Assembly: GCF_037190085.1 (NCBI RefSeq)
Contig: NZ_JBBCJO010000011.1
Span: 62,001-126,000 of the forward strand
Reading direction: 5' to 3'
DNA: 64,000 bases
Source of the DNA: Gemmatimonas aurantiaca
GTDB taxonomy: Bacteria; Gemmatimonadota; Gemmatimonadetes; Gemmatimonadales; Gemmatimonadaceae
The position numbers were made by a program, and so were the translations under genes. A model generated the notes under the pieces. That model saw only the letters and a list, made by a program, of their open reading frames with translations. It did no database searches and was not told the DNA's origin. Positions 7,311 through 16,346 of this stretch are shown here, in pieces (positions within the stretch are counted from its first letter, which is position 1; the number at the start of each line of letters is the position of its first letter).

Positions 7311-8204
7311 CTACCAGTAGATGTTGATGTCGTACAACGACGCCCCGCCACGCGGGTCATGGATGCGGATCACCGCCGTATAGTTGTTCCAGGCGGCCGG
7401 CTGCTGCACGACATCCACGCTGCCACGACCCACCTGCGTCTCCGTCCGCACGGTCACGGCCCGCGAGGGAAGACCGTCGCCCCGCAGATTGCTCGAGACA
7501 TCGCGCGCCGGCTGACCACTGCGCGCGATGGCGTCCACCCGACGACCGGAGATGCGAAGCTCCACCACGTCGTCCACCTGGCCGCTCCAGCGCAGGAACC
7601 CCGACTCGTTGCTGCCGTTGTTTCCCCGTCCATGGCGGTCGTCGTCGCGACGGTTGTCCCAGCGATCATCACGTCGGTCATCACGCCGATCGTCGCGTCG
7701 GTCGTCACGCGGGTCGTACCGTGGATCATGACGGGGGTCATACCGTGGATCAGGTCGCGGGTCATATCGCGGGTCATACCGATCGTTGCCGCCACGCGAG
7801 TCGTACCGATCGTCGCCCTGCCAGTACGCAGTGAGCCGATAGTTGTCGGCTCCGCCCCGCGGATCACGCACACGGATGGTGGTCGTATACCCGTTGCGCG
7901 CCGACGGCTGTTCGATGACGTCCACATCGCCGCGCCCATCGTTGAGTCGGATGTACACATCGCCCCGCCCACGCGGCAGGGCGGTGCTCACACGGGCCCG
8001 GTTGGGAAGACGGGCGTCGGTCCCGCTCACGCGCACGTCGTTGCCGCGCATGGTGATGTACACCTCGCGGTCGACGCGGCCCGTCCACGTGAACAGGGTG
8101 CGATTGACCGTGGCTGCATGAGCCGGCGCCGCGCCGGCGACACCAACGGTGGACGTGAGCAGTGCGGCGGCGAGCGAGCGGTTGATCAGACGATGCAGGG
8201 TCAT
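7311..8204 (-). CDS. Exported protein with duplicated domain and Asp/Arg repeat linker
   Basis: A 297-residue protein from the ATG at 8204, which gives a clean signal peptide (LAAALLTSTVGVAGAAPAHA). Two related domains (about residues 36-128 and 202-297) share W-x-G-x-VD, a G-(D/S)-VDV(I/V)-QP block, Y-T-x-x-I-R and RDPRGGA/HDPRGGA followed by Y and a C-terminal YW. They are joined by about 60 residues of DPRYDPR and RRDD repeats. I do not recognise the family. The fold is probably beta-rich and the protein periplasmic or extracellular. The linker is highly charged and likely extended. It stands alone between the AbiE-like module and a rightward antiporter. Confidence 0.7.
   Translation of the reverse strand: MTLHRLINRSLAAALLTSTVGVAGAAPAHAATVNRTLFTWTGRVDREVYITMRGNDVRVSGTDARLPNRARVSTALPRGRGDVYIRLNDGRGDVDVIEQPSARNGYTTTIRVRDPRGGADNYRLTAYWQGDDRYDSRGGNDRYDPRYDPRPDPRYDPRHDPRYDPRDDRRDDRRDDRRDDRWDNRRDDDRHGRGNNGSNESGFLRWSGQVDDVVELRISGRRVDAIARSGQPARDVSSNLRGDGLPSRAVTVRTETQVGRGSVDVVQQPAAWNNYTAVIRIHDPRGGASLYDINIYW
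7629..7814 (-). repeat. In-gene tandem repeat coding the DPRYDPR/RRDD linker
   Basis: Degenerate short tandem repeats of 12-15 bp variants of GGGTCATAYCGYGG and CGATCATCACG lie inside the exported protein gene. They encode alternating Asp-Pro-Arg-Tyr and Arg-Arg-Asp-Asp units. Spacers are absent and the frame is kept, so this is a coding repeat likely to vary in copy number between strains. Confidence 0.8.
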
Positions 8205-8407
8205 GGTACGGTCTCCCGAAGTTGGTTGCCCGTCCAATACGCATCGGCAATGCCAGTGCATAGTGCTTTGGTCGTAGTCCCGATGAGGGATATCGGGCGT
8301 GCTTTACACGGTCCTCTGCAAGTTGTTGTCGTTTCATCGCTTCCCATCTCTTGTCGAACCGAGGTCCGAGCGCCTATTGTGGGTCGAGGCGCTTCCTGGA
8401 GGCCTTC

Positions 8408-8442
8408 GACAGTTGGCCAACTGTCCACGATTTCGGACAGTT
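8408..8442 (+). promoter_or_regulatory. Perfect 18-bp palindrome with extra half-site upstream of antiporter pair
   Basis: GACAGTTGGCCAACTGTC (8408-8425) is a perfect palindrome, and a further half-site GGACAGTT follows at 8435-8442. It lies 26-60 bp upstream of the first antiporter ATG (8468), where an operator would act. I see no convincing -35/-10 pair. The binding protein is unknown. Confidence 0.55.
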
Positions 8443-8467
8443 CCTGTGAACGCCAGCGGACGATCGC

Positions 8468-9856
8468 ATGACGACACCTTTGCTTCTCATCCTGGTGGCG
8501 GCGCTGGCCTTTCTGGCCACGCATGTTGCCTACGAGTGGCTGGCCAAGCGCCTGCTGATCGTGTCCGGCGCCGAGTATCTGATACTCGGGGTCCTGCTTG
8601 GTCCGCAGGTCACTGGCCTGTTCACGCCGGCCGCGATCGAGGCGTTCCAGCCCATCGCGATTCTCGGCATCGGCTGGATGGGAATCACGGCCGCATTGCC
8701 GCTGCGCCTGCAGCGACTGGTCCGCATCCCGGCGGTGCACTACCGGCTCGCGCTGGTGGAGGCCATCGCCACGCTGGCGCTGGTGACGGCGGGTGCGGTG
8801 TCGGCACTGCATGTGGCCTTCGAAGTGGATGTAGCCATGGCGCTGGCCCCCGCATTGTGCCTCGGCGCCATCGCCGTGGCGTCGACACCGGCCGGTCTCG
8901 ATGTGGCCTATGGTGACCAGCGCAACGACTCCCGTCGTCGTGCGCCGGTGCTGCTGCAGATCGAAGTGGCCAATGGCATGGACGCGTTCCTGAGTGTGCT
9001 CGCCTTCGGCATCATGATCGCGATGATGCATGTGGCGGCGCCGGTCATGATCCGCGCGCTGACCACCACGGAATGGGTGGTCGTGACGCTGGGCATCGGC
9101 GCGGTGGGCGGCACGCTCTTCCATCTCTTTCTCGGCAACGAACGCAGTCCCGACCGCCTGTTCATCTCGCTGGGCGGTGCGGTGATCCTCACGTCGGGCG
9201 CGGCGGCCTATCTCAATCTGTCGCCCACGCTGGCGGCGTTCGTGATGGGAGTGATTCTCGTCAACTCCCTGCGGCACACGGGACCGGTGGAAGAGGTGCT
9301 GCGTGGTGCGGAGCGCCCGCTGTACTACGTGCTGCTGTTGCTGGCCGGTGCATCGTGGGCGCCGGCATCGAATGTGGTGTGGTGGCTGGTGATCATTCAC
9401 TACGTGGTGTTGCGCACACTGGCCAAGTTGTGGGGCACGGGGATCGTCACCTGGCTCAATGGCGCACAGTCGGAAGTGGGACTCGACTGGGGCCGCGCGC
9501 TGATCGGGCAGGGGCGTCTCACGATCGCACTGGCGCTCGACTACTCGCGACGTGGTCTTCCGTATGGTGACGTGATCTTCACGTGCGCTGCGGTCTCCGT
9601 GGTGTTCACCGAGTTCTTTGCCGCACGTTTCGTGCGTTCGGTAGCGGCACCGCTGGTGGCGCCGCTGGAGACCCTGTCGGCCACCACCGAAGCCGTGGTG
9701 GGGACGGTGACGGAAACGATGACGCACGCGATCCCCGGATTCCTGCGCCAGGAGCGCGGTGAATCCCGGCCGGATTCCGAGTCGCGTTCCGATTCGCATT
9801 CAATAGCGCATTCGGTGTCGCATTCCGATTCGCCTTCCGACGACGGAGCGCGCTGA
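8468..9856 (+). CDS. Cation:proton antiporter-like membrane protein (CPA2 type)
   Basis: A 462-residue protein with about 12 hydrophobic segments through residue ~400, resembling the Na+/H+ or K+/H+ exchanger fold (EYLILGVLLGP near residue 36, SPTLAAFVMGVILVNS near residue 250). There is no TrkA-N/RCK nucleotide-binding domain. The C-terminal ~30 residues are Ser/Asp/His-rich repeats (SDSHS, SHSDSPSDD), likely disordered and cytoplasmic. The stop overlaps the next antiporter start by 1 nt (TGATG), so the two are coupled and may work as a heteromer. The transported ion cannot be told. Confidence 0.75.
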   Translation: MTTPLLLILVAALAFLATHVAYEWLAKRLLIVSGAEYLILGVLLGPQVTGLFTPAAIEAFQPIAILGIGWMGITAALPLRLQRLVRIPAVHYRLALVEAIATLALVTAGAVSALHVAFEVDVAMALAPALCLGAIAVASTPAGLDVAYGDQRNDSRRRAPVLLQIEVANGMDAFLSVLAFGIMIAMMHVAAPVMIRALTTTEWVVVTLGIGAVGGTLFHLFLGNERSPDRLFISLGGAVILTSGAAAYLNLSPTLAAFVMGVILVNSLRHTGPVEEVLRGAERPLYYVLLLLAGASWAPASNVVWWLVIIHYVVLRTLAKLWGTGIVTWLNGAQSEVGLDWGRALIGQGRLTIALALDYSRRGLPYGDVIFTCAAVSVVFTEFFAARFVRSVAAPLVAPLETLSATTEAVVGTVTETMTHAIPGFLRQERGESRPDSESRSDSHSIAHSVSHSDSPSDDGAR

Positions 9857-11139
9857 TGCGTCGTCTCGTCATTCTGCTGGTGCTCTACGCCGTGATGGGT
9901 GGCGTGTTCGTGCTCGGTGGCATCGAGGCGGGCACCCCCACGCTGATGCTGTTCGGCTTCCTCATCCTCGGCGCGTACAGTGTGGGCGAGCTGGTGAAGC
10001 CGCTCGGCATTCCGAAGATCGTCGGCTATCTCGTGGCCGGTGTGCTCTTCGGTCCGCCGGGGTTGGGATATGTCTCCAAGCCGGTGCTGGCCGAACTGAA
10101 CGCGGTGAGCAATCTCGCGATCGCGCTGATCGCGTTTCTTGCCGGCGCCGAGTTGCAGATGTCGGAGATCAAGGCGCGGGGCGCGGCCATCATGAAGATG
10201 GTGTCGGTGGAACTGGTGCTCACGTTCGCCTCGGTGACGGCGGTGATGGTCGCGCTGCGTGGTCTGCTGCCGTTCATGGCGCAGGCTCCCATGTCGGAGG
10301 CCATCGCGTTCTCGATGCTGTTCGCCGCGGTGGCGGTGGTGCACTCGCCGGCCGTGACGATGGCGCTGCTGACGGAAACGCGGGCGAATGGTCCGGTGGC
10401 GCGCTACACCCTGGGTGTGGTGCTGGTGATGGACGTGGCGGTGGTGCTGATCTTCTCGCTCGTGCTCGCGGCCGCGCGTTCGCTGGTGCCACCGGCGGGC
10501 GACGATGGTGGTGTGCAGATCGGCGCCGTGGTGTGGGAGATCGGCGGATCGGTGATCGTGGGCGCGGTGCTCGGCGCAGGCATCGCGGCGTATCTGCGAT
10601 TCATCAGCCGCGAGCTGTTCATCTTCGGCCTGCTGGTGGCGCTGCTCGGGGCGGAGGTCGCGCGCATCCTGCACGTGGAGACGCTGCTCACGCTACTGGT
10701 GGCTGGCTTCGTGGCGGAGAATGCCGGTGGCGGGCGCGGTGCGGAGTTGCGTCACGCGCTCGAACGTGCCGCGGCGCCGGTGTTCGTGGTGTTCTTTGCG
10801 CTGTCGGGGGCAAAGATCGATCCACGCACGGTCCTGCCGTTGTGGACGATCGTGGTGCCGGTGGTGCTGGTGCGCATGGCCGGCATCTGGTCGGGCATGC
10901 AACTGGGTGGCCGGTGGGCGAGACTGGATCCCTCGATTCCGCAGCGCGCGTGGATGGGATTGGTCTCGCAGGCCGGGGTGGCGATCGGACTCGCCACAGT
11001 GGTGGCCGATGTCTATCCGGAGCGAGGGGGGCAATTGCGTGCGCTGCTGCTGGCGACGATTGCCATCAACGAGACGATTGGCCCGATTCTATTCCGTCTC
11101 GGCCTCAAGCGAGCGGGCGAGCTGACCGAAGGGGGCTGA
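9856..11139 (+). CDS. Cation:proton antiporter, CPA2/KefB-like membrane domain
   Basis: A 427-residue polytopic protein with about 12 transmembrane segments. The N-terminal region shows the family block VGELVKPLGIPKIVGYLVAG, followed by a LFGPPGLG loop as in KefB/GerN-type exchangers. Like its upstream partner it ends without an RCK domain. It is coupled to the upstream antiporter by a TGATG overlap. The pair probably exchanges K+ or Na+ for protons across the inner membrane. A palindromic repeat element follows directly downstream. Confidence 0.82.
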   Translation: MRRLVILLVLYAVMGGVFVLGGIEAGTPTLMLFGFLILGAYSVGELVKPLGIPKIVGYLVAGVLFGPPGLGYVSKPVLAELNAVSNLAIALIAFLAGAELQMSEIKARGAAIMKMVSVELVLTFASVTAVMVALRGLLPFMAQAPMSEAIAFSMLFAAVAVVHSPAVTMALLTETRANGPVARYTLGVVLVMDVAVVLIFSLVLAAARSLVPPAGDDGGVQIGAVVWEIGGSVIVGAVLGAGIAAYLRFISRELFIFGLLVALLGAEVARILHVETLLTLLVAGFVAENAGGGRGAELRHALERAAAPVFVVFFALSGAKIDPRTVLPLWTIVVPVVLVRMAGIWSGMQLGGRWARLDPSIPQRAWMGLVSQAGVAIGLATVVADVYPERGGQLRALLLATIAINETIGPILFRLGLKRAGELTEGG

Positions 11140-11168
11140 CCGAAGGGAAGAAGATGTTGCAGCCGTTG

Positions 11169-11357
11169 CTATGAATCTCCTCCCTGACCAGCTCCTTCCT
11201 GCGTCCTCTTGATATCGTGACGCGGTGGCGCCGAGTGTGTCCGGATGAGGCACCAGGCACCCTACATCGAACACGCGTCATTCGGATGAATTCGGCGCCC
11301 CGGCGTCACGATATCAAGAGGACGCAGGAGGGAGCTGGTCAGGGAGGAGATCGATAG
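11169..11357. repeat. MITE-like palindromic element, copy 1
   Basis: About 189 bp whose two ~80-bp halves are near-perfect inverted copies around a central loop of roughly 29 bp. The outer arms carry CTCCTCCCTGACCAGCTCC and GTCCTCTTGATATCGTGACG. The inner arms carry GGCGCCGA and TCCGGATGA or its near-complement. The element fills the convergent gap between the antiporter and the glycosyltransferase. It has no coding capacity. A second copy is at 59050-59239. Confidence 0.85.
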
Positions 11358-11381
11358 AATTCCTTCGCTGGGGGTGCTACT

Positions 11382-12548
11382 TCAATTCATCGCTCGGGCG
11401 CGTCGGCCGAGTACGGCGCGCCCGATCCGTCGTAACCATCCGGTTTGCACGGCGGGGAGGGCAGGGGGTTCCTCACCCAACACCACGCGATAGCCGTCGA
11501 TCTCTTCGTTCGCGTAGGCCAGAACCCGACGGACATCGTCTTCCGTCAGCGGTTCGAACGGCTTGAACTGGAACGGATGCCGGCGTGTTTCGTCGGAAAA
11601 CGCATGCATGGCCGGCCACTCGCGTGAAAGCCGCGGCATGAGTTCGAGCACACTCGCGAGCAGTTGTTTGGGCGTGAGCTGCTCGCCGAACGAATAGGCC
11701 AGATACCGGTCCTGCGCGAGACGCCAGAAGGCGTCGGTGGCATCGTTGATGCTCACCGCATCGTATTCGAGCGCGGTGCACATGAGTCCCCACAACACAT
11801 GCTTTTCGCGTCCCGACATGTTGCGCGTGGGGGACTCGGGCGCCCGGTGCCAGTGACGCAGGAATCCCCGGTCGAGCAGATAGCCCGTGGGGAATCCATG
11901 TCGCCACATGCGGAGGTTGAACTCCGTCCACTCGCCCCAGAACTGGCGGCGCGGATTGAAACCGCCGATGTCGGTGAAGAGACGACGATATCCCGCCACG
12001 AGCATGCCCTGGACGGGCATGTACCGGATGCCGTCGAGATCGACGTACGGTGTGGACTCGCGCGGCTTGAAACGCACGTCGGTGTCTTCCTCGAACGACG
12101 GAAGACCGACGATGCCCAGAGGCTTTTCGCGCAGCACACGTTCGATGCCCGCGAGGATGTCCCCGTGCAGCGTGAGGTCGTCGTCGACGAACGCCACGAG
12201 CGGCGTGCGGCAGACGGCCAACTGCACACGACGTCCACCACCGATGGTAGGATCGGTGGAATTGACGTACACCCGGATGGGCAACGTGGGCGCGAGCGCC
12301 CGGATGCGGGCCTCGATGGCCAGCGGCTCCTCCTCGGAGACGCTGTTGTGCACCACGACGACCTCGAAAGCCGGCTGTGCCGGCAACGAGGCGAGGGATT
12401 CCAGCAGACGACCGAGAAACTCGACGCGGGAGGGAATCGTGAGCAGCGAGAACGTCCAGCGCGGCGGTTCATGAGCCGCACGCGCATTGGGGCGCATTGG
12501 CGCCGTCACGCGGCGACCTGGTGCAGGCGGTTCAGCATATCGATCCAT
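11382..12548 (-). CDS. Glycosyltransferase family 2-like protein
   Basis: A 388-residue GT-A type glycosyltransferase. There is a beta-alpha start (FSLLTIPSR), a VVVHNS strand, a nucleotide-sugar/metal motif FVDDDL near residue 125 and an acceptor region with GGFNPRRQFWGEWTEF. It has no transmembrane segment, so it is cytoplasmic. The ATG at 12548 has AAGGA 8 nt upstream but overlaps the upstream gene by 43 nt. An ATG at 12497 would avoid the overlap but lacks a ribosome site. It follows a sugar-phosphatase-like HAD gene, so the two may act on one glycoside. The donor and acceptor are unknown. Confidence 0.78.
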   Translation of the reverse strand: MDRYAEPPAPGRRVTAPMRPNARAAHEPPRWTFSLLTIPSRVEFLGRLLESLASLPAQPAFEVVVVHNSVSEEEPLAIEARIRALAPTLPIRVYVNSTDPTIGGGRRVQLAVCRTPLVAFVDDDLTLHGDILAGIERVLREKPLGIVGLPSFEEDTDVRFKPRESTPYVDLDGIRYMPVQGMLVAGYRRLFTDIGGFNPRRQFWGEWTEFNLRMWRHGFPTGYLLDRGFLRHWHRAPESPTRNMSGREKHVLWGLMCTALEYDAVSINDATDAFWRLAQDRYLAYSFGEQLTPKQLLASVLELMPRLSREWPAMHAFSDETRRHPFQFKPFEPLTEDDVRRVLAYANEEIDGYRVVLGEEPPALPAVQTGWLRRIGRAVLGRRARAMN

Positions 12549-13381
12549 CCTCCTGGTCCTTCCGGACTCAACACGATGGCGCCGGGCAGCGACGCCAATG
12601 ATCCGAGAGGACCACGGTGCGGGTTGCGTATCACGAAGCGCAGATCGGCTTCAGCAAGCAACGAGATGTCATTCTCCTCGTTGCCAATGGCCGCAAGCAG
12701 GGGTGGTACCCCGTGCTGCCGGAGTTTGTGCCGCAGCGCACGAAGCGCGGCGCCTTTCCCATGTGCTGCCGTGAGCGTGAGCCAACGTCCGCCGCGTCGC
12801 AGTTGCAGCGCATGCCGGGCAGCCTTGTCACGTAGCACTTGCAAAGCATCCACGTCAAGAACCTCGGGGTCGAGCAGAATGCTGTTCCGTCTCGCGGCGA
12901 GTGCACGCCGCACGGATGCCGGCGTGCGAAATCCCAATGCGCGCCATTCTGGCACATCGAGCTGCCGCACATCGGCGCGATGAAACGCCGGGACGTCCTG
13001 CATGAGCGCTTCGAGCGCCGATACATCGGCGGCGAACTGTTCGATGGCGAGTCGTCGGCGCCCCGCATTCGTGATTGCAAGCCGGTCGTCCGGTGTCATT
13101 GTTTCCACATCGATGCCGAGCAATGCGCCGTCCTCGGCGATGCAGGGACCATAGAGCCCCAGTGCGCGTTGCAGCACGGTGAGTTCGCGCATGGTGCGGC
13201 TCGATGCCAGCGCCACCTGCACCGGCGCGCCGCGGGCCGCGCCCAGTGCGGAGAGATGTGCACGCAGTTCGTGCGGTGCGCAGGGCAATTGCCCGCGTTC
13301 GTCGATGAGCGTGCCATCGACATCGCTCACGATGAGCAGTGGCCGGGAAGTCGCGCCCGTCGCGCGTTCGAGTGTGGTCAT
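12506..13381 (-). CDS. HAD-superfamily phosphatase, Cof/mannosyl-3-phosphoglycerate phosphatase-like
   Basis: A 291-residue HAD hydrolase with motif I DVDGT (Asp20 nucleophile), motif II as ASSRT, motif III Lys in HGKGAALRAL and motif IV GNEENDISLL. The capped IIB subclass acts on sugar phosphates, including mannosyl-3-phosphoglycerate. The ATG overlaps the nhaA stop (TGATG). With the downstream glycosyltransferase it could build a compatible-solute-like glycoside next to a Na+/H+ antiporter. That link is only inference. Confidence 0.8.
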   Translation of the reverse strand: MTTLERATGATSRPLLIVSDVDGTLIDERGQLPCAPHELRAHLSALGAARGAPVQVALASSRTMRELTVLQRALGLYGPCIAEDGALLGIDVETMTPDDRLAITNAGRRRLAIEQFAADVSALEALMQDVPAFHRADVRQLDVPEWRALGFRTPASVRRALAARRNSILLDPEVLDVDALQVLRDKAARHALQLRRGGRWLTLTAAHGKGAALRALRHKLRQHGVPPLLAAIGNEENDISLLAEADLRFVIRNPHRGPLGSLASLPGAIVLSPEGPGGWIDMLNRLHQVAA

Positions 13382-14583
13382 CAGGGTGGGGTCGGGGTGA
13401 TGGTGCGATTGTTCTTGCCGTTGTCACTGCCATGGCCATCGCGCGACGCTCCGCGCAGCGCGAGCAGCGTCGCGCCGATCACGCCGGCGCAGAGCGATCC
13501 ACCGAGCACGCCCAGTTTGGCGGCATCGAGATGCGTGCTGCTGCCGAATGCCAGGGCGGCCACGAACAGCGACATGGTGAAGCCGATGCCGCCGAGCATG
13601 GAGACACCGAACAACCCGTACCACGTCGCGCCGGCGGGCAGCGATGCCCAGCGCATGCGCACGGCCAGCCAGGCGGCGCCGGAGATGCCCAGCGGCTTGC
13701 CGATGAGCAGACCACTGGCCGTGGCCAGCGTGGCTGGCGCGGTGGCCAGCGCACTCAGATTGTCGGGGATGACGACGCCCGCGTTGGCGAGCGCGAACAG
13801 GGGAATGATGCCGTAGCTGACCGGGAACTGCAGGGCATGCTCGATCTGATGCTCCACGCTGCTGGCGCCGCGTGCGGGAATGGTGAACGCCAGCAGCACG
13901 CCGGCTATGCTGGCATGCACGCCGGAACGATAGACGGCCACCCACAACACGACCCCGAGCAGGACATAAGGCCAGGGACTGTGCACCCCGCGTTTGTTGC
14001 ACAACATCAAAGCCCCCATGATCACGATCACGGCGGCGAGGGCGGCGGTGGAGACGGTGGACGTATAAAACAGTCCGATGACGAGTACGGCGCCGATGTC
14101 GTCGGCAATGGCCAGTGCGGCCAGGAAAATGCGAAGCCCCGCCGGAACCCGGTCGCCAAGCAGCGCCATGATGCCCAGCGCAAACGCGATGTCCGTGGCC
14201 ATGGGAATGCCCCAGCCGGATGCGGCGGGGGTGCCCAGCGCGATGGCCGTGTAGATCGTGGCGGGGACGAGCATGCCGCCGATGGCGCCGACGATGGGCA
14301 ATGCGGCCTGCCGGATGGACGTGAGGGCGCCGTCCTGCAGCTCGTACTTGATCTCCAGCCCCACCATCAGGAAGAACAACGCCATCAGCGCGTCGTTGAT
14401 GACGTGATGCAGCGACATGCCGGCAATGGGGAGTTCCCATACCGCGTGATACGAGTCACCGGCGGAGGAGTTGGCCCAGATCATCGCCGCGATCGTCGCG
14501 GCCAGGAGCAGCAGTCCGCTGATGGACTGACTGGGCTTGGGCGCCTCGGTGGTGATGAAGCCGTCGTTCGTGGCTGAGTTCAT
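13381..14583 (-). CDS. nhaA: Na+/H+ antiporter NhaA
   Basis: A 400-residue inner-membrane Na+/H+ exchanger that expels sodium using the proton gradient. The NhaA signatures are clear: FLMVGLEIKYE, GWGIPMATDIAFALG and the ion-binding double aspartate in LAIADDIGAV, equal to E. coli Asp163/Asp164. The C-terminal MLGGIGFTMSLF block is also present. It is the first gene of a leftward nhaA-phosphatase-glycosyltransferase group. Length is normal (E. coli has 388). Confidence 0.96.
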   Translation of the reverse strand: MNSATNDGFITTEAPKPSQSISGLLLLAATIAAMIWANSSAGDSYHAVWELPIAGMSLHHVINDALMALFFLMVGLEIKYELQDGALTSIRQAALPIVGAIGGMLVPATIYTAIALGTPAASGWGIPMATDIAFALGIMALLGDRVPAGLRIFLAALAIADDIGAVLVIGLFYTSTVSTAALAAVIVIMGALMLCNKRGVHSPWPYVLLGVVLWVAVYRSGVHASIAGVLLAFTIPARGASSVEHQIEHALQFPVSYGIIPLFALANAGVVIPDNLSALATAPATLATASGLLIGKPLGISGAAWLAVRMRWASLPAGATWYGLFGVSMLGGIGFTMSLFVAALAFGSSTHLDAAKLGVLGGSLCAGVIGATLLALRGASRDGHGSDNGKNNRTITPTPP

Positions 14584-14787
14584 CGCTGCAGTGGCCGTCG
14601 ATGGGGTGTTACTCTCTTGGGGACAGGCGGGGACAGGTGCGGTGACCCGGCCGGTCCACGTTCCGTCTCAAAGTAACCTCACAAGGGGATCCCCGACTTC
14701 CGGACGTGGTACGAAGACATACCATCGTTCCGCTCTTCATCTTCATTCGCCGTTCCGTCTCCGACTCCCTCGCCGCTGCGTTTGCCG

Positions 14788-16323
14788 ATGCCCGTTTCGC
14801 TCCGCTCCCGTGCGCTCTGGCTCATTCCGCTGATTGCGGGTGGACTGGCCGCGGCATTTGGTGGCGGCGTGTGGTTCGAGCGCCATCAGGCGGCGGCACG
14901 TGACGAATGGTCGGATGCGCGTCTGTTGTCGCAGGCCATCGATTCGGTGCGCGTGAATGCGCTCGACTCGCTGCCGAGCGACGAATTGATCCGGCGTGCG
15001 GTGGCGGGGATGCTGCGCGAATTGCACGACCCCTATGCCGCACTGCTGCGGGGGGAGGGTGTGCAGCAGTATCGCGGATCGCTGCTGGGTGAAGGGCGTG
15101 GGCTCGGACTCACGCTGCGTCGTCAGGACAATGGGGCCAGCATCATTCGCGTGGCGCACAATTCGCCTGCGTACGCGGCGGGGCTGCGCGCCGGCGACCG
15201 CATCCTGCTGGTGGACAGCGTACCCGTGCGCGAGGGGTGGGGCAAGCAGCGCGACAGCACCGAAGAGGTGCCCTCGCGTCATGTGGTGACGGTGTGGCGG
15301 GCGCCGCTGGGGGACACCAGTACGGTGACGCTGCATCGGACCACCTGGCACATGTCCGCCGTAGCGGAACAGGGGCTGCTCTCCGATTCGGTCGGGTATG
15401 TGCGGTTGTCCACGATGACGGCGCGTTCGGCGTCGGAGCTCGAACAGGCGGTGGAGGAGCTGGTCGATCGGGGAGCCCGTGCGCTGGTGCTCGACCTGCG
15501 CGGCAACGGCGGCGGCCTGTTCGAGGAGGGTGTGAAGGCGGCCGGGTTGTTCCTGCCGCGCGGCGCGGTAGTGGCGTCACTGGCGGGACGCGGCGGCGCG
15601 GCGCCACAGCCGCATCGGGCGCCCACATCGCGCTGGCCGTCGCTGCCGCTCACCGTCCTCGTGGACGCGGGGACGGCGAGTGCCGCCGAGGTGACCGCCG
15701 CGGCGCTGCGTGACTACCGGCGTGCGTTGCTGGTGGGCGTGCCCACGTACGGGAAAGGTGTGGTGCAGCGCGTGGTGACGTTGTCGAAGGAGTTGTCGCT
15801 GCGATTGACCACGGCACGCTGGCTCACGCCCAAAGGCGAAGCGCTCGAACGGCGTCAGGGCAAGGGCGCGGAGGCGCGTGGCGGCATCGAACCCGATGTG
15901 CTGCTCGACGATGCGGTGCGGCGTGACCTCACCAGCCCACCGACCACCTGGAATGGCACGTCGACGGCGCTGGTGAATCGCCTCGCGGATTCCCTGGCCA
16001 TTCACGCGCTGAAAGAATCCTGGGCCATCACGCCGCTGGCGATGCTGGAAGCGCGCATGCGGGTGGCCCTGGCGCAGATGGTGCCTCGTGACGTGTCCGA
16101 TCCGGTGGCCCGCACCGAGTGGGTCACGGTGGGCACCCGCATGGCGGTCCTGCGTGTGCTCGAAGCCGAACAGGCCACCGAGCAGATGCTGCGTTATGCC
16201 GTGCGGAGCGATGCGGCGTTGCGGGCGGGTCTCGATGTGCTGACTCCCGGCGCGGATGTGTCGCATGTGGTTCCGGCGCCGTTGCCTGCCTTGCTCGGGC
16301 GACGCGTGCTGGAGGTGCCTTGA
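14788..16323 (+). CDS. S41 family peptidase (C-terminal processing protease) with PDZ domain
   Basis: A 511-residue protein from the ATG at 14788; an in-frame TTG lies two codons earlier. It has an N-terminal membrane anchor or signal (LWLIPLIAGGLAAAFGGG), a PDZ domain around residues 90-150 (SPAYAAGLRAGDRILLVD), then the S41 protease core with LDLRGNGGGLFEEGV. The catalytic Ser lies in DAGTASAAEV and the Lys in TYGKGVVQ. A ~150-residue C-terminal extension follows. It cleaves periplasmic or envelope proteins near the C-terminus. The next genes encode envelope proteins. Confidence 0.9.
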   Translation: MPVSLRSRALWLIPLIAGGLAAAFGGGVWFERHQAAARDEWSDARLLSQAIDSVRVNALDSLPSDELIRRAVAGMLRELHDPYAALLRGEGVQQYRGSLLGEGRGLGLTLRRQDNGASIIRVAHNSPAYAAGLRAGDRILLVDSVPVREGWGKQRDSTEEVPSRHVVTVWRAPLGDTSTVTLHRTTWHMSAVAEQGLLSDSVGYVRLSTMTARSASELEQAVEELVDRGARALVLDLRGNGGGLFEEGVKAAGLFLPRGAVVASLAGRGGAAPQPHRAPTSRWPSLPLTVLVDAGTASAAEVTAAALRDYRRALLVGVPTYGKGVVQRVVTLSKELSLRLTTARWLTPKGEALERRQGKGAEARGGIEPDVLLDDAVRRDLTSPPTTWNGTSTALVNRLADSLAIHALKESWAITPLAMLEARMRVALAQMVPRDVSDPVARTEWVTVGTRMAVLRVLEAEQATEQMLRYAVRSDAALRAGLDVLTPGADVSHVVPAPLPALLGRRVLEVP

Positions 16324-16346
16324 GGAAGAGAGAGGGGATTGGGCGC

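Noticed and set aside
7079..7360. N-terminal extension of the AbiEi-like protein to 7360
   Set aside because: The extension would translate the promoter palindrome and the structured repeat; the ATG at 7078 starts right after the operator and gives a normal N-terminus.
7629..7814. Possible CRISPR array
   Set aside because: The short repeats have no unique spacers, keep the reading frame and encode DPRYDPR and RRDD units, so they are in-gene repeats.
14697..14740. Inverted repeat TGGTA-N8-TACCA upstream of the S41 protease
   Set aside because: The arms are only 5 bp and no promoter is aligned with it, so chance is likely.
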